Below, piece after piece: positions 19,051 to 26,665 of a stretch of DNA of 64,000 nt. How positions within the stretch are numbered: the first letter of the stretch is position 1; the number at the start of each line of letters is the position of its first letter. The translations under genes and the position numbers were made by a program. This stretch comes from Pseudonocardia sp. MH-G8. GTDB taxonomy: Bacteria > Actinomycetota > Actinomycetes > Mycobacteriales > Pseudonocardiaceae. Where the stretch lies: assembly GCF_002262885.1 (NCBI RefSeq), contig NZ_NKYF01000013.1:171240-235239 (forward strand). Reading direction: 5' to 3'. A model generated the notes under the pieces. The model was given only the letters and a program-made list of their open reading frames with translations, searched no databases and had not been told where the DNA came from.

Positions 19051-19578
19051 TCAGCGGGTGCGGCGCCGCCCGCCCGCCTGGTCGGCGAGCATGCGCAGGC
19101 CGCTGAGCAGCCCACCGAGCAGGTCGCCCTCCTTGAAGGAGGCCACCATGCTCATCACGGCGAGCTTCGCCCCGCGGTCGGGCAGGCGGATCCGCGCGTC
19201 GGCGCCGCTGAGGACCTCGACCACCCGCTGTTCCGGGCTGACCGCGATGAGCACCGCCTCGTCCGAGCCCTCGAGCTCGTCGTGCAGTTGCGCCACGCGG
19301 GCCTGCGGCTCCGGACCGAGGTCGCCGAGGTAGACGCTGAACAGCAGGCCGGTCTCGCGGCTGGCCAGTGTGAGCGCCTCGTCGAGCCGGCTGAGCTCCA
19401 GCGGTGTGAACGGCTGGTCTGCGCGCGAGGGCTCCTCGTACTCCTCCGCCCGCGAGATCCGGCCCGACGCCGTGACGACGCTGCCGCTCGGCAGCTCGTC
19501 GCTCTCCGGGAGGGAGATGGCCGTGCCCGTGCCGCCGTGATCGGTCGTGCTGCCGGGGGTCGACTCACCAGCTCCCAC
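19051..19578 (-). CDS. DUF5130 (TPM-like) family protein
   Basis: 175 residues with the DUF5130 arrangement: TASGRISRAEEYE, then LDEALTLASRETGLLFSVYLGDLG, then a VLIAVSPEQRVVEVLSGADARIR strand pair and a C-terminal helix. These actinobacterial proteins resemble the TPM phosphatase-like fold; function unknown. GTG 19578 has GAGGAG a few bases upstream; GTG 19584 is too close to it. It overlaps the upstream small membrane gene by 14 bp, forming a two-gene operon. Confidence 0.8.
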   Translation of the reverse strand: MGAGESTPGSTTDHGGTGTAISLPESDELPSGSVVTASGRISRAEEYEEPSRADQPFTPLELSRLDEALTLASRETGLLFSVYLGDLGPEPQARVAQLHDELEGSDEAVLIAVSPEQRVVEVLSGADARIRLPDRGAKLAVMSMVASFKEGDLLGGLLSGLRMLADQAGGRRRTR

Positions 19579-19819
19579 GGGCACCTCCTCGCTCGGTGCC
19601 GGCGCGCGCTCCGGTCACAGCCGTCGTGTCGTGGTCGGCGGCCGGGAGCTGCGCGCCCTGCGGGTTGGCCGTCCACCACATGGGAGAGTGCGGCCACGGC
19701 TGGCCGACCCGGTACCGGGGTCGGCGGGCCATCCGCGGCGCGACGACCAGCAGCACGATACCCAGGTACAACGCCACAGTCGGTACCGCGAAGAAGAGGA
19801 TCGTCTCCAGCACGCTCAC
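19565..19819 (-). CDS. Small membrane protein, possibly cytochrome oxidase-associated (CtaJ-like)
   Basis: 84 residues: one hydrophobic helix (LETILFFAVPTVALYLGIVL), a basic stretch, then WPHSPMWWTANPQGAQLPA and a polar tail. The PMWWTANPxG signature resembles a small actinobacterial membrane family that I associate with the aa3 oxidase subunit CtaJ, but this is memory of the family and uncertain. GTG 19819 or GTG 19813 could be the start. It is followed by the DUF5130 gene with overlap. Confidence 0.6.
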   Translation of the reverse strand: MSVLETILFFAVPTVALYLGIVLLVVAPRMARRPRYRVGQPWPHSPMWWTANPQGAQLPAADHDTTAVTGARAGTERGGARGSW

Positions 19820-19973
19820 GTACCGGAACGATAGTCGACGCGGTTGCGCGCGCTGCATCCGGCGGCCGGTGTCGCGGATGGGGGTGTCGGGCGCACACCC
19901 GGTGGTCACGTCCCCGGTCAGGACGCGCGGGGGTGATCAGTCCGAGCAGTGCGTGGATGCTGCCGCGGCGACG

Positions 19974-21410
19974 TCATGTGCTTCCCACGGCGACCACCAG
20001 CAGCCAGTCCTGGCCGCCCGCCGAGTTGGCGCCCGGGGTGCTGATTTCGCCGGACGGGTCGACGGCGGCCTCGACCGGCGGCGCCGTGGCATCGGCCGGG
20101 TCCACCCAGCTCGCCGTGCCCGCCGACGCGGCCAGGGTCAGGGTGCGGGCCGTCGGGACGTAGGCCACGAGGGTGTCACCGGCCCGTGCCGCGGTGACGT
20201 GGTCGTCGGCCATCACACCGACCTCGTCGTCGCTGCCGACCGGCTCCCCGCGGCCATCGACGATCACGTCGGCGCTCTCGTCGGGTACGAGCTGCCACCA
20301 GGGCAGCGACGCGAAGAACTCCCGCAGCCGCGCCAGCTGCTCCACGGCAGCGGTGTCCAGCCGCGACTCCCACCCGGGGTGGAGCTCCCAGTCGTCGGAG
20401 CCGTAGAAGTAGCCCGGCGAGCCGGACGTGAGCGCCCACCCCATCTGCCGGCGCAGGACCTCGTCGTCGGTGACGGGCGTACCGGGCAGGTTGTTCTCGC
20501 CCTCGTAGTTCGCCTCCATCAGCAGCGCCGGCCGCCGGTCCCGGGCGTAGCCGTCCAGCACGGCACGGTAGGTCGGGAGGTAGGTGTAGACGAAGTTGAA
20601 GTCGGCGTAGGGCTCCCACCGCGGGCTGTCGGTCGAGACCGACGCCGGGTACCCGAGCTGGACGGAGAACGGCCGGGTGTCGCCGGTGTCCCGGATGCCG
20701 AGGAGCACCTGCTCGAACTTCTCGTCGTGCTCGCGGGGGGAGTCGTGGCGGTCCGGGAGGTCGTGCGGGAAGTGGTCGCCGCCGGTCATCCAGACGATGT
20801 TCGGGAAGCGCGCGTACCGCTCGGCGACCATCGCACCGAACCGGCGGGCGTCCTCGAGCGTGGCGTCCCGGAAGGCCGTGCCGGCGGTCCAGCCGTCGAT
20901 CGGGTAGAGGAACAGCGTGTTCTCGTGGGCGCACGCCGAACCGACGATGGCGTCGATGCGCTGCCAGTAGGGCTCGTTCCAGCGCGTGACGTCGCCGTCG
21001 GCGAAGGGCAGGATCCCGTCGGCGGTGCGCCCGTCGTCGTCCGGGCCGCCGTTGGCGCGGGAACCGATCAGCGAGACGATCGAGGCGTTGAAGCCGTGCG
21101 CCTCGCGGTCGGCGAAGTACAACTCGGCCTGGGACGGCGACCAGCGCGCCGGCCCCGCCCACGGGGAGTCGCCGAGCACGAGCAACGGGGCGCCGTGCTG
21201 GTCCTCGAAGTACCGGCCGTCCGCGCTCACCGCGGTCACGTAGGAGTGCTCGCCCATCCTCGTCCCCTCGCACGACGCTTGCGGTGCCCGACCGGTGACG
21301 ACGGGGCCGGGCGCGGAAGTGCCGCAGGACGCGAGGAGCAGGCCCGACAGGAGCAACGCGCCACGCCGCACCACGTCCCGCCCGCGGTCGGATACCTCGA
21401 TGAGGCGCAC
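19974..21410 (-). CDS. DUF4038 (apiosidase-like GH140) lipoprotein
   Basis: 478 residues. The N-terminus has a lipobox, LLLSGLLLASCG, so it is a secreted lipoprotein. The DUF4038 barrel starts at RYFEDQHGAPLLVLGDSPW; candidate catalytic acids lie in IVWMTGGDHFP and LLMEANYEGE by position relative to GH140 enzymes. A C-terminal beta domain ends the protein. It is related to the N-terminal half of the protein at 9907-12075 but lacks the linker and Rpf domain. Start uncertain (GTG 21410 preferred, since the lipobox follows about 28 residues later). It is divergent from the aminotransferase gene. Confidence 0.8.
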   Translation of the reverse strand: MRLIEVSDRGRDVVRRGALLLSGLLLASCGTSAPGPVVTGRAPQASCEGTRMGEHSYVTAVSADGRYFEDQHGAPLLVLGDSPWAGPARWSPSQAELYFADREAHGFNASIVSLIGSRANGGPDDDGRTADGILPFADGDVTRWNEPYWQRIDAIVGSACAHENTLFLYPIDGWTAGTAFRDATLEDARRFGAMVAERYARFPNIVWMTGGDHFPHDLPDRHDSPREHDEKFEQVLLGIRDTGDTRPFSVQLGYPASVSTDSPRWEPYADFNFVYTYLPTYRAVLDGYARDRRPALLMEANYEGENNLPGTPVTDDEVLRRQMGWALTSGSPGYFYGSDDWELHPGWESRLDTAAVEQLARLREFFASLPWWQLVPDESADVIVDGRGEPVGSDDEVGVMADDHVTAARAGDTLVAYVPTARTLTLAASAGTASWVDPADATAPPVEAAVDPSGEISTPGANSAGGQDWLLVVAVGST

Positions 21411-21478
21411 GCCGGGCACGGGTCCATCATGGCCGAGGAGAACCGTCCGAGCCGCCCCGCAACGACGAAGGTGCACGC

Positions 21479-22795
21479 ATGACGCTCCCGAACCCGTCCC
21501 TGCCGCGCTCGGCCGCGCTCAACAAGCGGCTGCACGCCGCCGTCCCCGGCGGAGCCCACACCTACGCCAAGGGCGACGACCAGTACCCCGAAGGGCTCGC
21601 CCCGGTCATCTCCCACGGACGCGGCGCGCACGTCGTCGACGTCGACGGCAACACCTACATCGAGTACGGCTCCGGGCTGCGCGCCGTCGCGCTCGGCCAC
21701 GCCCACCCCCGCGTCGTCGAGGCCGTGCGCCGCGAGCTCGACCGCGGCAGCAACTTCGTGCGGCCCGCCGCCATCGAGCTCGACGCCGCCGAACGGTTCC
21801 TGCAGACCGTCCCCACCGCCGAGATGGTCAAGTTCGCCAAGAACGGCTCCGACGCCACCACCGCCGCGATCCGCCTCGCCCGCGCCGCCACCGGACGCAC
21901 CCTCGTGGCCCTCTGCCACGACCAGCCGTTCTTCTCCACCGACGACTGGTTCATCGGCGGCACACCGATGTCGGCAGGCATCCCCGAGCAGCTCACCGTC
22001 ACCTTCCCCTACGGCGACCTCGACGCCCTCGCCGCGCTGCTCGACAAGCACGAGGGCCGCATCGCCTGCATGATCCTCGAAGCCGCCACGCAGACCGACC
22101 CTCCCGCCGGCTACCTCGAAGGGGTCCGCGAGCTCGCCACCCGCCACGGGGTCGTCCTCGTGTTCGACGAGATGATCACCGGCTTCCGCTGGTCCGAACA
22201 CGGCGCCCAGGGCGTCTACGGCGTCACCCCCGACCTGTCCACCTTCGGCAAGGCGCTGGGCAACGGCTTCGCCGTCTCCGCCCTCGCCGGCACCCGCGAG
22301 CTCATGGAGCTCGGCGGACTGCGCACGGAGCAGGAGCGCGTCTTCCTGCTCTCCACCACCCACGGCGCCGAGACCCACTCCCTCGCCGCCGCGATCGCCG
22401 TCATGGACACCTACGCCGAGGAGGGCATCGCCGCTCGCCTGCACGCGCTGGGCGAGCGGCTGGCCGCAGGCGTCCGCGAGGCCGCCGCCGGGATGGGCGT
22501 CGGCGAGCACGTCCTGGTCCGCGGGCGCGCCAGCAACCTCGTCTTCGCCACCCTCGACGCCGACGGGAAGCCGTCACAGCCCTACCGCACCCTGTTCCTG
22601 CGCCAGCTGCTCGCCGGCGGGGTGATCGGACCCTCGTTCGTCGTCAGCGCCGCACTCACCGAGGACGACATCGACCACACGGTGGAGGTCGTCGCCCAGG
22701 CCTGCACCGTCTACCGCAAGGCCCTCGACGCCGGCGACCCGGCACCGTGGATGGGGGGACGGCCGGTCAAGCCGGTCTTCCGGCAGTACGCCTGA
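21479..22795 (+). CDS. Class III aminotransferase, glutamate-1-semialdehyde aminomutase-like
   Basis: 438 residues of the HemL-like branch of class III PLP aminotransferases. The PLP lysine is in STFGKALGNGF, the aspartate in VLVFDEMITGFRW, and the opening PGGAHTYAKGDDQYP is typical of aminomutase-like enzymes of secondary metabolism or sugar/amine conversion rather than tetrapyrrole HemL. Third codon positions are almost exclusively C or G, more extreme than the neighbours. Divergent from the lipoprotein gene with a short (~68 bp) shared upstream region. The substrate is not evident. Confidence 0.88.
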   Translation: MTLPNPSLPRSAALNKRLHAAVPGGAHTYAKGDDQYPEGLAPVISHGRGAHVVDVDGNTYIEYGSGLRAVALGHAHPRVVEAVRRELDRGSNFVRPAAIELDAAERFLQTVPTAEMVKFAKNGSDATTAAIRLARAATGRTLVALCHDQPFFSTDDWFIGGTPMSAGIPEQLTVTFPYGDLDALAALLDKHEGRIACMILEAATQTDPPAGYLEGVRELATRHGVVLVFDEMITGFRWSEHGAQGVYGVTPDLSTFGKALGNGFAVSALAGTRELMELGGLRTEQERVFLLSTTHGAETHSLAAAIAVMDTYAEEGIAARLHALGERLAAGVREAAAGMGVGEHVLVRGRASNLVFATLDADGKPSQPYRTLFLRQLLAGGVIGPSFVVSAALTEDDIDHTVEVVAQACTVYRKALDAGDPAPWMGGRPVKPVFRQYA

Positions 22796-22975
22796 TCAGC
22801 ACGCCCGATCAGCACCCCGACCACTAGGCCGAACGCGGCCGGAATTTTGCCGACACCTTGCCATTGCGAGGTATCCCGTTAGCGCCCGATCGCATAGCGT
22901 TAGGGACCCGGTGCCGGCGCGCGTGCGTGCCGGACGTGAGGTACCGCGGACACCGCAACCGACGGGACGATCACG

Positions 22976-23464
22976 ATGGACCTCCGCTTCGCGGCTTTCG
23001 AGCTCATCACGCGCGACGCGGCGCTGCGGGCCCTCCTCGTGAGATATGCCGACCGCATCGACCAGGCACGGGTCCCGGAGCCGCGACCCGCGAGCTGCTT
23101 CGTCGCGCTGGCGTGGAGCAACGGCGACCAGCCGGGCTCCCAGCTGCTGACCGCCCGGGTCCACGCGCCCCGGCAGCTCCCGGGCGGGCGTCCGTTCCTC
23201 GACGCCACCCTGGCACGGCTGCGCGCGGCCCTCACGGCGCCCGCGGCGCGCAGGGTGATCAGCACCCGATGCCATCCGCCACCGCGCGCTGGGGTGGAGG
23301 ACGGCGTCGACACGATCTTCAGGACCGGCCTTTTCGGTATCTCCCCGGCCGCAGCACGCGGTAGCGGGGCCGCCCTGCTCGAGCTGGCGCCCTGGCCCGC
23401 GCACGCCCCGGTCGGTGCCAGACCCTCCCTCGCGCCCCGCGATGCCGTCCCCAGCATGAACTGA
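22976..23464 (+). CDS. Protein of unknown function
   Basis: 162 residues, no signal peptide or membrane helix. ATG follows a GGGA site. The sequence (MDLRFAAFELITRDAALRAL, then FVALAWSN, LLTARVHAPRQLPGG) has the look of a compact alpha/beta phage-tail-terminator-like domain, but that is only an impression. Flanking genes give no clue. Real by codon usage and ribosome site. Confidence 0.6.
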   Translation: MDLRFAAFELITRDAALRALLVRYADRIDQARVPEPRPASCFVALAWSNGDQPGSQLLTARVHAPRQLPGGRPFLDATLARLRAALTAPAARRVISTRCHPPPRAGVEDGVDTIFRTGLFGISPAAARGSGAALLELAPWPAHAPVGARPSLAPRDAVPSMN

Positions 23465-23545
23465 TGGGGCGGGCGAGGTAACGGTCCTGGGCGCCGCGCA
23501 GAGCAGAGTTGAGACACGGCGGCCACGGGATCGGAGGCGACGCTC

Positions 23546-24886
23546 GTGCGCACTCGAATCATCGGCCTGGCCGTTTGCGCCTCCGTGCTGGCCATCGGCC
23601 TGTTCGGGGTGCCGCTCGCGGTGGCGGTGCTCCAGTACGCGATGCAGGTCGAACGGGGCGAGCTCGCGCAGACCGCGCGCGCGGTGGCCATCCGGGTGGC
23701 CCCCGACGTCTTCGACGAGGACGAGGTCGCGAACCTGGAGGCACCCCGAGGGGTCCGGGTGACGGTGTACGACTCGGACGGAGACCGGCTCAGCGCCGCC
23801 GGGCCGCCCGACGGCGGGCCCGAGGTCGCCCGGGCCCTCGGCGGCAGGGCGGGGAGCGGCACGGACGGCGCTGATCTCGTCGTCGCGGTGCCGGTCACGC
23901 ACGAGGACGACGTGATCGGTGCGGTGCGCGCCGCCGTCCCCCGCAGCGCCGCGTTGGCGACGGTGGCGCTGGTCTGGGTGGTGATGGCCGCGCTGGCGGC
24001 CCTGGCCGTAAGCGCGGCGTGGCTGGTCGGGCGGTGGCAGGCCCGCCGGCTGGCGCGCCCGCTCGAGGACCTGGCCGTCGCCGCCCGACGGCTGGGCGAC
24101 GGCGACTTCAGCGTGCGCACGCGCCCGGGCGGGATCGCCGAGATCGATTCGGTCGGCTCCGCGCTCAACTCCACCGCAGGTCGCCTCGACGCCCTGCTCG
24201 CCCGGGAGCGGGCGTTCTCCGCCGACGCGTCCCACCAGTTGCGCACACCGCTCGCGGGGCTGCGGCTGCGGCTCGAGGCCGCCCTCGAGTCGCCGGGCCA
24301 GGACCTCGCGCCCGCCATCGCCGCGAGCCTCGTCGATGCGGACCGCCTGGAGTCGACCATCGACGAGCTGCTCGCCCTCGCCCGTGACGACCGGGGAGCC
24401 CCGGGCGCACCGGTCGATCTCCCCGTGCTGCTGGCCGCGGTGTCGGCCGAGTGGAGCGGGCGCCTCGCGCTCCAGGACCGCGGCCTCGACCTGAGCGTCG
24501 AGCCGGGGATCCCGGCCCCGTGCGCATCGGCGGCCGCGGTCCGGCAGATCCTCGCGGTGCTCGTGGAGAACGCGACGACGCACGGCGCCGGGACGGTGAC
24601 GGTGGCCGTCCGGGAGGCCACCGATGCGGTGGCGATCGACGTCCGTGACGAGGGGGCCGGCGTGCAGGACGCCGAGAGCGCCCTGTTCGGCCGGCGCCCC
24701 GACCAGCAGCGCGGCCGGCACGGGATCGGCCTGGCACTGGCACGCCGCCTCGCGGAGGCGGAAGGCGGTCGGTTGGGCCTGTCCCGGCCGGCGCCCCCGA
24801 CGTTCACCCTCTTGCTGCCCGCCGATCCGTCGGCCGGTCCGCAGGCGCCCCCAGCTCCAGCCGGTACCCGTGCCCTCGGAGTGTGA
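23546..24886 (+). CDS. Sensor histidine kinase
   Basis: 446 residues, GTG start with GGAGG 9 bases upstream. Two membrane helices (about 7-29 and 135-160) frame a ~100-residue extracytoplasmic sensor; then HAMP, dimerisation domain with the phospho-histidine in DASHQLRTPLAGL, N box ENATTHG, and GIGLALARR in the ATP lid. An unusually long Pro/Ala-rich tail after FTLLLP overlaps the opposite-strand response regulator gene by 83 bp. It probably pairs with that regulator (24804-25541), which belongs to the Dap operon. Confidence 0.9.
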   Translation: MRTRIIGLAVCASVLAIGLFGVPLAVAVLQYAMQVERGELAQTARAVAIRVAPDVFDEDEVANLEAPRGVRVTVYDSDGDRLSAAGPPDGGPEVARALGGRAGSGTDGADLVVAVPVTHEDDVIGAVRAAVPRSAALATVALVWVVMAALAALAVSAAWLVGRWQARRLARPLEDLAVAARRLGDGDFSVRTRPGGIAEIDSVGSALNSTAGRLDALLARERAFSADASHQLRTPLAGLRLRLEAALESPGQDLAPAIAASLVDADRLESTIDELLALARDDRGAPGAPVDLPVLLAAVSAEWSGRLALQDRGLDLSVEPGIPAPCASAAAVRQILAVLVENATTHGAGTVTVAVREATDAVAIDVRDEGAGVQDAESALFGRRPDQQRGRHGIGLALARRLAEAEGGRLGLSRPAPPTFTLLLPADPSAGPQAPPAPAGTRALGV

Positions 24887-25541
24887 CGATCGCGGGAACC
24901 TGCGCCGACACGGCGCTCTCCGCGATCTTGCGGCGGAGCGCGGCCACGTGGACGTCGAGGGTCTTGGTGGAGCCGAACCAGTGCTCGTCCCACACGTCGG
25001 ACATGAGCGTCTCGCGGCTCAGCGCCACGTCCGGCTGCGCGGCCAGCCGGGCCAGCAGGTCGAACTCCTTCGACCGCAGGCGCAGTTCCCGACCGGCCAC
25101 GCTCGCCCGCCGCCGCGGCACGTCGACCACGAGGTCTCCGACGGCGCGGATCGGCGCCACCCCGGCCGCTGCCTCGTTGCGCCGCAGGTGGGCGCGGATG
25201 CGCGCGTGCAGCTCGCCCAGCCGCACCGGCTTCACCAGGTAGTCGTCGGCACCCGCCTCCAGCCCGACCACCACGTCCATCTCCGCCGAACGCGCCGTCA
25301 GGATGACGATCACGCAGCCGGGCTGGGCGCGCCGCAGCTGCCGGCAGACCTCGACGCCGTCGAGGTCGGGGAGCCCGAGGTCCAGCAGCACGAGGTCGAC
25401 GGACGTGACCGCGGCACCGGCGAGGCCCGCCGCCCCCGTCCGCTCCCACCGCACCTCGTGGGCATGGCTGCGCAGGCTCGCCGTCAGGACCTCCCCGATG
25501 GTCGGGTCGTCCTCGACGAGGAGGATCAGGCCGCCCACCAC
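24804..25541 (-). CDS. OmpR-family response regulator, last gene of the Dap operon
   Basis: 245 residues. Receiver domain (about 5-115) with acidic pocket VEDDP, phosphoacceptor Asp in LVLLDLGLPDLDG and lysine in LVKPVRLGE; winged-helix DNA-binding domain (about 135-228) with STKTLDVHVAALRRKI and LRGHGYRLE. GTG start overlaps the stop of the threonine-synthase-like gene (TAGTG), so it is transcribed and translated with the cluster. Its 3' end overlaps the histidine kinase gene from the other strand. Confidence 0.92.
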   Translation of the reverse strand: MVGGLILLVEDDPTIGEVLTASLRSHAHEVRWERTGAAGLAGAAVTSVDLVLLDLGLPDLDGVEVCRQLRRAQPGCVIVILTARSAEMDVVVGLEAGADDYLVKPVRLGELHARIRAHLRRNEAAAGVAPIRAVGDLVVDVPRRRASVAGRELRLRSKEFDLLARLAAQPDVALSRETLMSDVWDEHWFGSTKTLDVHVAALRRKIAESAVSAQVPAIVTLRGHGYRLELGAPADRPTDRRAARG

Positions 25542-26665
25542 TAACCGCCCGCCATCGCCCGCTCCACCTCGTCGAGGGTCTCGACGACGGCCACGCGGCC
25601 CGGGTCCGCCGGCCCGCCCGCGGTCACCTCCCGGCCGGTCACCAGCAGGACCGCGGTCTCCTGCGGGTCCACCAGGCCGTGCTCGACGGCCGTGGCGAGC
25701 CCCGCGAGGGCCGCCGCCCCCGCAGGCTCGGCGCCGACGCCGGCCGTGGCGGCCAGCGTCGAGACCGCGTCCCGCAGCGCCTCGTCGGTGACCGCGACCA
25801 TCGCCCCGCCGCCCCGGCGCACCGCCTCCAGCACGGCGTCACCGATGGCCGGGCGCACCACCGCGATGCCGTCGGCGATCGTGGCGCCGGGATCCAGCTC
25901 CGCCGCGCCGACGGGTTCCCCGAGCCACGCCCGCACCAGCGGCTGGCAGTGCCGGGCCTGCACACCGATCAGGCGCGGTCGCCGCGTGGCGAGCCCGCGG
26001 CGCTCGAGCTCGGCGAAGCCCATGTCGAGCGCCACCAGCGTGGGGCCGTCGCCGACCGGGGCGAGCAGCACGTCGGGGACCCGCCGCCCGAGCTGCTCCC
26101 ACACCTCGAACGCCACGGTCTTCTTCGCCTCGAGGGTGAGCGGGTTGGCCCCGGTGTTGCGGTCGAGCCAGCCGAACGTCCGCGCGGCGGCCCGGGAGAG
26201 GTCGACCGCGGCCGCGTAGCCCGCGGGCACCCGGAAGACCCGGGCACCGGCCTGGGTCATCAGCGCGAGCTTCTCCGGCCGGCAGCCGGTGGACACGAAG
26301 ATGGCGGCGCGCATCCCCGCTGCCGCGGCACCGAAGGCGGTGGCCACGGCCGCGTTGCCGGTGGACGCGGTGGTGATCGTGCCGATCCCGCGCCGCAGCC
26401 CGTCCTCGATCACGAGCGCGGTGGCGCGGTCCTTGTTGGAAGCGGTCGGGTTGCGCGTCTCGTCCTTGAGCCACAGGTGCGGCATGCCCCAGGCCTGCCG
26501 CAGCGCCGGCGCGGGCAGCAGTGGCGTGCCCCCGATCGGCAGCGGGTAGCGGATCGGGCCGTCGGGCACCGGCAGCAGCTCCCGGTAGCGCCACATGGTG
26601 AACGACGCCGGTGGGTCTGCCGTCCGCAGCACGGAGCCGTGGTCCATCCCTGAGAGAGCGGTCAC
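25541..26665 (-). CDS. Threonine synthase-like PLP enzyme
   Basis: 374 residues of fold-type II PLP enzymes. The PLP lysine is in RNPTASNKDRATA, with TTASTGNAAVATA (phosphate loop) and LLAPVGDGPTLVALD (GxGxG-like loop). Threonine synthases and related beta-replacing enzymes share this layout; the free-standing location between Dap genes suggests it makes or modifies an amino acid for the cluster, for example a 2,3-diamino acid by beta replacement. The start GTG 26665 overlaps the upstream stop (GTGA) with AGGAGG upstream; ATG 26647 is the alternative. The reaction is inference. Confidence 0.82.
   Translation of the reverse strand: MTALSGMDHGSVLRTADPPASFTMWRYRELLPVPDGPIRYPLPIGGTPLLPAPALRQAWGMPHLWLKDETRNPTASNKDRATALVIEDGLRRGIGTITTASTGNAAVATAFGAAAAGMRAAIFVSTGCRPEKLALMTQAGARVFRVPAGYAAAVDLSRAAARTFGWLDRNTGANPLTLEAKKTVAFEVWEQLGRRVPDVLLAPVGDGPTLVALDMGFAELERRGLATRRPRLIGVQARHCQPLVRAWLGEPVGAAELDPGATIADGIAVVRPAIGDAVLEAVRRGGGAMVAVTDEALRDAVSTLAATAGVGAEPAGAAALAGLATAVEHGLVDPQETAVLLVTGREVTAGGPADPGRVAVVETLDEVERAMAGG

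Noticed and set aside
19974..21410. Interpretation as a cellulase (GH5)
   Set aside because: The start RYFEDQHGAPLLVLGDSPW and the placement of acids fit DUF4038/GH140 better than GH5.
21411..21478. Riboswitch upstream of the aminotransferase
   Set aside because: Only about 68 bp between divergent starts; no conserved riboswitch core recognised.
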